A stretch of DNA of 10,013 nt from UBA1359 sp035411265. GTDB lineage: Bacteria > Patescibacteriota > Patescibacteriia > Patescibacteriales > Patescibacteriaceae. A program made the position numbers and the translations under genes. The number at the start of each line of letters is the position of its first letter. The stretch's first letter is position 1. This document shows positions 7,105 to 10,013 of this stretch, piece by piece. The stretch covers positions 1-10,013 of the forward strand of contig DAONSQ010000021.1 in the NCBI GenBank assembly GCA_035411265.1, in the 5' to 3' direction. The notes beneath the pieces were generated by a model. The model did no database searches, was not told the DNA's origin, and saw only the letters and a list, made by a program, of their open reading frames with translations.

Positions 7105-7458
7105 TTATTTATTAATATCTTTACGCAAAGCGTCTAATTCATTTTGCCTTAGCAGTTCCTTAATCTCAGCTATGGCTATTTCTTCGCCAGCTTCAAGCTG
7201 CTTGGCTATTTTTTCAGCAACTTCTTCTAACTTTAATTCTAGCTCAATATCCAAAACTTCACTTTGCTCAGCAGCAAATTTTTCTTCCAAAATGGCAGCA
7301 ATTTCAACCGCCTGCTGTGGTTCCATAACTGCCAGCATTTCTATTAACAACTCCTTGGCTTCATCGGAAATGTTTAAACTGGCAATTAAAAAGCCCAGCT
7401 TACGCCCAAAACCAACCACAATTTCCTCGTCAGTTTGAATATTTTGCTGTTTAGTCAT
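7105..7458 (-). CDS. Small acidic helical protein of unknown function, partner gene of the 1312-aa protein
   Basis: The 117 residues are almost entirely predicted helix and strongly acidic, with no Cys, Trp or membrane segment. Residues 13-30 (VVGFGRKLGFLIASLNIS) are the only hydrophobic, Gly-containing part. Residues 33-110 are Glu/Ala/Leu-rich heptad-like helix (AVEIAAILEEKFAAEQ, LELKLEEVAEKIAKQLEAGEE). This suits a small helical bundle or coiled-coil adaptor. I do not recognise a family. It is the first gene after a strong promoter, with a leader of about 25 nt and no Shine-Dalgarno sequence. Its stop lies 10 nt before the start of the large gene, so the two are almost certainly cotranscribed. 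A complex with the coiled-coil part of the large protein is plausible but purely inferred. Confidence 0.82.
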   Translation of the reverse strand: MTKQQNIQTDEEIVVGFGRKLGFLIASLNISDEAKELLIEMLAVMEPQQAVEIAAILEEKFAAEQSEVLDIELELKLEEVAEKIAKQLEAGEEIAIAEIKELLRQNELDALRKDINK

Positions 7459-7489
7459 AAATATTTTTAGCGATAATAAATATACAATT

Positions 7490-7518
7490 ATTATAATACG
7501 ACCACGATTAAATCACAA
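7490..7518 (-). promoter_or_regulatory. Strong sigma-70 promoter for the 117-aa / 1312-aa unit
   Basis: The minus strand has TTGTGA (7518-7513), exactly 17 nt, then a perfect TATAAT (7495-7490). The predicted start is near 7483, giving an untranslated leader of about 25 nt before the ATG at 7458. It is one of the two best promoters in the window. Confidence 0.75.
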
Positions 7519-7592
7519 TAACTTGACTATTTTATTTAAAGTACTAAACCAGCCGATAAAACAAATACTGACTACATAAATCCAGACGGAAC

Positions 7593-7608
7593 TTGTTATC
7601 GTTAACAA
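7593..7608. repeat. Palindrome TTGTTA-TCGT-TAACAA at the end of the repressor unit
   Basis: Perfect 6-bp arms around a 4-nt centre, just past the repressor unit and upstream of the next promoter. The arms match the half sites of the operators at 8298-8340, but the spacer is 4 nt instead of 8. It overlaps the terminator's U tract and may be chance in AT-rich DNA. Confidence 0.35.
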
Positions 7609-7635
7609 AAGCCATCGCGAAGTGCAATGGCTTTT
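7600..7635 (-). terminator. Rho-independent terminator after the XRE regulator gene
   Basis: Perfect 9-bp arms AAAAGCCAT (7607-7615) and ATGGCTTTT (7627-7635), extended by two GC pairs inside a C/A mismatch. On the minus strand it ends CTTTTGTTAA, 4 nt past the regulator's stop codon. The outer A/U pairs make it symmetrical, so it could act both ways, but there is no plus-strand gene here. Confidence 0.82.
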
Positions 7636-7638
7636 AAA

Positions 7639-7830
7639 TTATTCTAAATTGAAAATTTCAGGAATCGATGACTTTAAAGCTTTAGCAACATCATGAGCTA
7701 GCTTGAGCGAGGGATTATATTTATCTTGCTCCAAAAAAACAATCGTCTCTCGCCTCACTCCAGCTAATTTAGCTAAGTCATCTTGAGTCAGATTGAGCTT
7801 ATTCCTAAATTCTTTAATCCGATTAGCCAT
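7639..7830 (-). CDS. XRE-family (Cro/CI-type) helix-turn-helix repressor
   Basis: A 63-residue single-domain DNA-binding protein. RIKEFRNKLNLTQDDLAKLAGVRRETIVFLEQDKYNPSLKLAHDVAKALKSSIPEIF gives the five-helix HTH_3 fold; helix 2 is TQDDLAKLA and the recognition helix is about RRETIVFLEQ. The ending SSIPEIFNLE matches the short repressors that resemble YozG or SdpR-type autoregulators. There is no sensor or dimerisation domain beyond the HTH. The ATG lies 2 nt after the stop of the membrane-protein gene, so the two are cotranscribed and probably coupled. It probably binds the paired palindromes in the promoter of its own unit (inference from position). Membrane proteins paired with such small repressors are common in bacteria and archaea. 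An antitoxin role is possible but no toxin is visible. Confidence 0.93.
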   Translation of the reverse strand: MANRIKEFRNKLNLTQDDLAKLAGVRRETIVFLEQDKYNPSLKLAHDVAKALKSSIPEIFNLE

Positions 7831-7832
7831 AT

Positions 7833-8291
7833 TTAAAAATTTTTAAAAGCCACAACAATCATTATCAGAAAAAACACTAGCACGGCCACAGTATAAATCA
7901 GCTTGCCATCCATCAATTTAACGCGGTTATAATAACGAAAAATTGCCGAATAAATTAGCATCAATAAACAAGTTGAAAAAGCTAAAGTCATGCCAATTGG
8001 TTCAAAAGCCGGGTTAGTATCTTTTAAACCATAAAAAACAAACATACTGCTCGCCGCTAGCCAGCCATAAATCTGCATGGCGAGCAAGGCAGCCTTACCA
8101 CCGGTGGCATAATCGCGTTCATCAGCCACTACCCCATTCACTCGCCGCCTAAGTAGCATCATAATCAAGGAACCAGCCATCATAACACCAATTGGTAGTA
8201 AATAATTTTTACCATCAATCAGTTGGCTAAAAATAACTGCTAAAAAGACAACAAAAGTTATTTTGACTACTTGGTATTGTTTTAAAGTCAT
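7833..8291 (-). CDS. Five-helix membrane protein resembling DUF2178, partner of the XRE repressor
   Basis: 152 residues with about five predicted membrane helices: 8-25, 31-47, 66-88, 97-121 and 130-149. The short loop after helix 2 carries RRRVNGVVADERDYATGGKAA. The DER(D) motif followed by a Lys-Ala at the start of the next helix is, from memory, typical of the DUF2178 family of predicted membrane proteins; this was not verified. Biochemical function is unknown. It is the first gene after an operator-bearing promoter and sits 2 nt before the repressor gene. By analogy with repressor/membrane-protein pairs such as SdpR/SdpI, it could sense or resist a membrane-active compound and control the repressor; this is inference only, and the sequence does not look like SdpI. 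The start is ATG at 8291 after AAAAACT, with no Shine-Dalgarno sequence. Confidence 0.88.
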   Translation of the reverse strand: MTLKQYQVVKITFVVFLAVIFSQLIDGKNYLLPIGVMMAGSLIMMLLRRRVNGVVADERDYATGGKAALLAMQIYGWLAASSMFVFYGLKDTNPAFEPIGMTLAFSTCLLMLIYSAIFRYYNRVKLMDGKLIYTVAVLVFFLIMIVVAFKNF

Positions 8292-8297
8292 AGTTTT

Positions 8298-8315
8298 TGT
8301 TAGAATTAATTAACA
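8298..8315. promoter_or_regulatory. Operator-like palindrome O2 (TGTTA-N8-TAACA)
   Basis: TGTTA (8298-8302), 8 nt, TAACA (8311-8315), with the symmetry extended one base on each side. It lies at about +1 to +18 of the predicted transcript of the membrane-protein/XRE unit, where a bound repressor would block initiation or early elongation. Confidence 0.55.
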
Positions 8316-8321
8316 ATTTTA

Positions 8322-8350
8322 ATGTTAGATTATTCTAACAAAGATGTCAA
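8322..8350 (-). promoter_or_regulatory. Promoter of the membrane protein / XRE repressor unit
   Basis: The minus strand has a perfect TTGACA (8350-8345), a 17-nt spacer and TAACAT (8327-8322; 4 of 6 matches). The predicted start is near 8315, with a leader of about 24 nt. The -35 box begins 5 nt beyond the gpmI stop codon. Most of the spacer and the -10 are covered by palindrome O1, so repression is expected. Confidence 0.7.
8323..8340. promoter_or_regulatory. Operator-like palindrome O1 (TGTTA-N8-TAACA)
   Basis: TGTTAGATTATTCTAACA has perfect 7-bp arms around TTAT. It has the same TGTTA-N8-TAACA plan as O2, with centres 25 bp apart. It lies between the -35 and -10 boxes and overlaps the -10. 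It is the likely binding site of the XRE repressor encoded by the same unit. Confidence 0.65.
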
Positions 8351-8355
8351 GGCCT

Positions 8356-9870
8356 TTACTTTATTAGCAGATTACCACCAGTCATCTCGCTGGGTATTGG
8401 TAATCCCAATAGATTTAAAACAGTTGGCGCGATATCAGCTAGTCCACCGTCAGCCAATATTTTAGTATCTTTTAGTTGATTATCAACCACAATAAATGGC
8501 ACCATATTAGTAGTATGGCTAGTCATGGTGGCCGCAGTTTTATCTTCAGCATTACCATGGTCAGCTAGTAGCAAACAGGTATAGCCATTAGCTAAGGCTG
8601 CTTCAACAATCTGCCCTTGAGCCAAATCCACCGCTTCAATCGCTTTAATAATCGCAGCCTGATTACCAGTATGCCCCACCATATCACCGTTAACTAAATT
8701 AGTAACGATAAAATCATATTTTTCTGAATAAATTTCCTCTACCAATCGTTCGGCAATTTGAAAAACACTCATTTCCGGCCGTAGATCATAAGTCGCCACC
8801 TTAGGAGAATTGATCAACACCCTATCCTCGCCTAGGTTAGCCTCCTCTTTTTGTCCGTTAAAGAAAAACGTTACGTGGGCGTATTTTTCAGTTTCGCTAA
8901 TTCTTAGTTGTTTTAAATTAGCAACGCTAATTACCTCCCCCAATAAATTATCTAAAGAAATATTAGGAAAAGCCACTAAGGCCGGCATTTTTTGATAATA
9001 CTCGGTCATGGCCACAAAACTAACTCTCTGATACGACCTTGCAAAGCTATTAAACTCAGGCTCAATTATAGCTTGAGTTAGCTGTCTAGTGCGATCAGTT
9101 CGGAAATTAAAGAAAATAATACCATCATTTTCAGCTATACCGCTATAATTTTTGACCCTGCATGGCTCAATAAACTCATCCGTTTCGCCTTGTTGATGTT
9201 TAGCAGTAATTATTGCTAGCGGATCAGTAAATTCACTAGCCCGACCTTCAACTATTGCCTGATAAGCTTTCTCAGTTCTATCCCAGCGCTGATCACGATC
9301 CATGGCATAGTAACGGCCAGAAATTGTAGCAATCTGACCAAAACCCAATTCTTTTAATTTATCTTGCACTGTCGCAACATGAATCAGGCTTTCAGTAATT
9401 GGCGCATCACGACCATCAGTAATCACATGAATCAAAACATTATGAAAATTTTCTTTGTGGCAAAGGTCAAGCAAGGCCAGCAAGTGATTAAGGTGGGCAT
9501 GAACACCTTGGGTTTGAAGTAAGCCGATTAGATGAAGTTTTTTATTTTGCGTTTGGCAATTTTTAATAACGCTTAAAAAGGCTTGATTTTCAAAAAAACT
9601 GCCATCTTCAATGGCTTTATTAATTCTAACCAGTGATTGGAAAATTATTCGTCCCGCCCCCAAGGTCATGTGGCCAACCTCTGAATTACCCTGATAACCA
9701 TCCTCTAAACCAACCGCCTCACCGCTAGCTTGAAGCAGGCTATGCGGATAAGTGCTAAGATATTTATTTTCATTAGGCGTTTGAGCTTGTCTAATATAAT
9801 TTCCCTCCACTTCTGGATTATAACCCCAGCCATCACGAATAATTAAAACTACTTTTTTCTTGTCAGTCAT
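8356..9870 (-). CDS. gpmI: 2,3-bisphosphoglycerate-independent phosphoglycerate mutase
   Basis: Interconverts 3- and 2-phosphoglycerate in glycolysis through a phosphoserine intermediate; a cytosolic Mn-dependent enzyme of the alkaline phosphatase superfamily. Its 504 residues are close to the usual 510. Catalytic and metal residues are present: D13 in IIRDGWGYN, the nucleophile S63 in YQGNSEVGHMTLGAGR, H124 (GVHAHLNHL), the TDGRDAP motif (151-157), R186 in SGRYYAMDRDQRWDR, R257 and R260 in FFNFRTDRTRQ, K329 in SETEKYAHVTFFFNG, D396 and H400 in LVNGDMVGHTG, D437/H438 in LADHGNAED, and H452 in TSHTTNMVPF. The end GGLADIAPTVLNLLGLP is typical. An Arg replaces the common aliphatic residue before D13; I believe this occurs in some other bacterial branches. 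A terminator lies upstream and no hairpin separates it from the next promoter, so readthrough into the XRE unit is likely. Confidence 0.98.
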   Translation of the reverse strand: MTDKKKVVLIIRDGWGYNPEVEGNYIRQAQTPNENKYLSTYPHSLLQASGEAVGLEDGYQGNSEVGHMTLGAGRIIFQSLVRINKAIEDGSFFENQAFLSVIKNCQTQNKKLHLIGLLQTQGVHAHLNHLLALLDLCHKENFHNVLIHVITDGRDAPITESLIHVATVQDKLKELGFGQIATISGRYYAMDRDQRWDRTEKAYQAIVEGRASEFTDPLAIITAKHQQGETDEFIEPCRVKNYSGIAENDGIIFFNFRTDRTRQLTQAIIEPEFNSFARSYQRVSFVAMTEYYQKMPALVAFPNISLDNLLGEVISVANLKQLRISETEKYAHVTFFFNGQKEEANLGEDRVLINSPKVATYDLRPEMSVFQIAERLVEEIYSEKYDFIVTNLVNGDMVGHTGNQAAIIKAIEAVDLAQGQIVEAALANGYTCLLLADHGNAEDKTAATMTSHTTNMVPFIVVDNQLKDTKILADGGLADIAPTVLNLLGLPIPSEMTGGNLLIK

Positions 9871-9897
9871 ATTCTTATTATTTATTTATCTAGCTAT

Positions 9898-9903
9898 ATT
9901 GTA
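9898..9903 (-). promoter_or_regulatory. Possible -10 box for gpmI
   Basis: TACAAT on the minus strand (5 of 6 matches), about 27 nt before the gpmI ATG, in an AT-rich leader downstream of the upstream gene's terminator. No good -35 box is seen at 17 nt; TTGTTT at a 15-nt spacing is the nearest. This is tentative. Confidence 0.35.
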
Positions 9904-9913
9904 ACTGATTTTG

Positions 9914-9951
9914 TTAAAAACAAAAACAGTCACCTTTTTGGGGCAACTGTT
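9914..9951 (-). terminator. Rho-independent terminator of a gene to the right of the window
   Basis: On the minus strand, AACAGTTGCC pairs with GGTGACTGTT (9951-9942 with 9934-9925): ten pairs including two G-U, closed by a loop containing AAAAA and followed by TTTGTTTTTAA. On the plus strand the two G-U pairs become A-C mismatches and no T tract follows at once, so it acts on minus-strand transcription. Confidence 0.85.
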
Positions 9952-9997
9952 TCGAGCAGCGGTGTTTGTTGGACAAAGTTCGAAACTATTTCGAGCA
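9945..9997 (-). repeat. Direct repeat TGCTCGAAAyAGTT (two copies)
   Basis: Two 14-nt copies, at 9997-9984 and 9958-9945 on the minus strand, matching at 13 of 14 positions and offset by 39 nt. The near-palindrome GTTCGAAAC (9978-9986) overlaps the first copy's edge. The second copy enters the terminator stem. This may be the 3' end of a gene or RNA outside the window. One minus-strand frame is open from 10013 to a TGA in the hairpin, but it is too short to judge. Confidence 0.4.
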
Positions 9998-10013
9998 AAA
10001 TCCAAATGATTAA

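Noticed and set aside
7085..7438. Plus-strand open frame of 117 codons
   Set aside because: It mirrors the 117-aa minus-strand gene. The minus frame has a strong promoter and helical acidic protein character, while the plus frame is a Ser-rich shadow.
7639..8291. Classic toxin-antitoxin pair
   Set aside because: The partner of the HTH protein is a five-helix membrane protein with no recognised toxin motif. A regulated membrane-protein module fits better, though this is not excluded.
8323..8340. Palindrome O1 as a terminator for gpmI
   Set aside because: The stem is A/T-rich with only two G-C pairs, no T tract follows, and it lies between promoter hexamers, so operator is the better reading.
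9931..10013. C-terminal end of a coding sequence from the right (frame open to a TGA inside the hairpin)
   Set aside because: Only about 28 codons are visible, another frame is also open, and the stop would lie inside the terminator stem, so I do not call a gene.
1..10013. CRISPR array, insertion sequence, phage or conjugation genes
   Set aside because: No regularly spaced repeats, transposase, integrase, terminal inverted repeats or phage structural motifs were seen on either strand.

Overview
This AT-rich window has every confident gene on the minus strand. It looks like part of a bacterial chromosome. The housekeeping genes (sigma-70 factor, DnaG primase, GpmI, tRNA-Arg) use the standard code, with TGG for Trp and TAA or TAG stops. 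The start codons lack Shine-Dalgarno sequences and are instead preceded by A/T-rich bases. Together with two proteins of unknown family and the compact layout, this suggests a candidate-phyla-radiation bacterium (Patescibacteria). That placement is an inference from style and memory, not from a search.

In the direction of transcription (right to left): the far right (9914-10013) holds a strong terminator for a gene outside the window, plus a short direct repeat. Next comes gpmI (glycolysis), apparently transcribed alone. Six bases after its stop begins a compact promoter/operator that drives a two-gene unit: a five-helix membrane protein resembling DUF2178, and a 63-residue XRE-type repressor whose start is 2 nt from the membrane gene's stop. 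Two 18-bp palindromes with the same form, TGTTA-N8-TAACA, lie on this promoter, which points to autorepression. A terminator ends the unit.

A near-consensus promoter (TTGTGA-17-TATAAT) then drives a second two-gene unit. It encodes a 117-residue acidic helical protein and a 1312-residue protein of unknown family with internal duplications. A hairpin at 3099-3120 probably ends this unit, and the -35 box of the next promoter lies in the loop and stem edge of that same hairpin.

The last unit is tRNA-Arg(CCG), a 125-residue conserved-looking unknown protein, dnaG, and rpoD (truncated by the window edge). It resembles the bacterial macromolecular synthesis operon (rpsU-dnaG-rpoD), with a tRNA and an unknown small gene in the place of rpsU. 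The small gene starts only 8 nt after the tRNA 3' end, so tRNA processing would leave a nearly leaderless mRNA for the primase and sigma factor genes.
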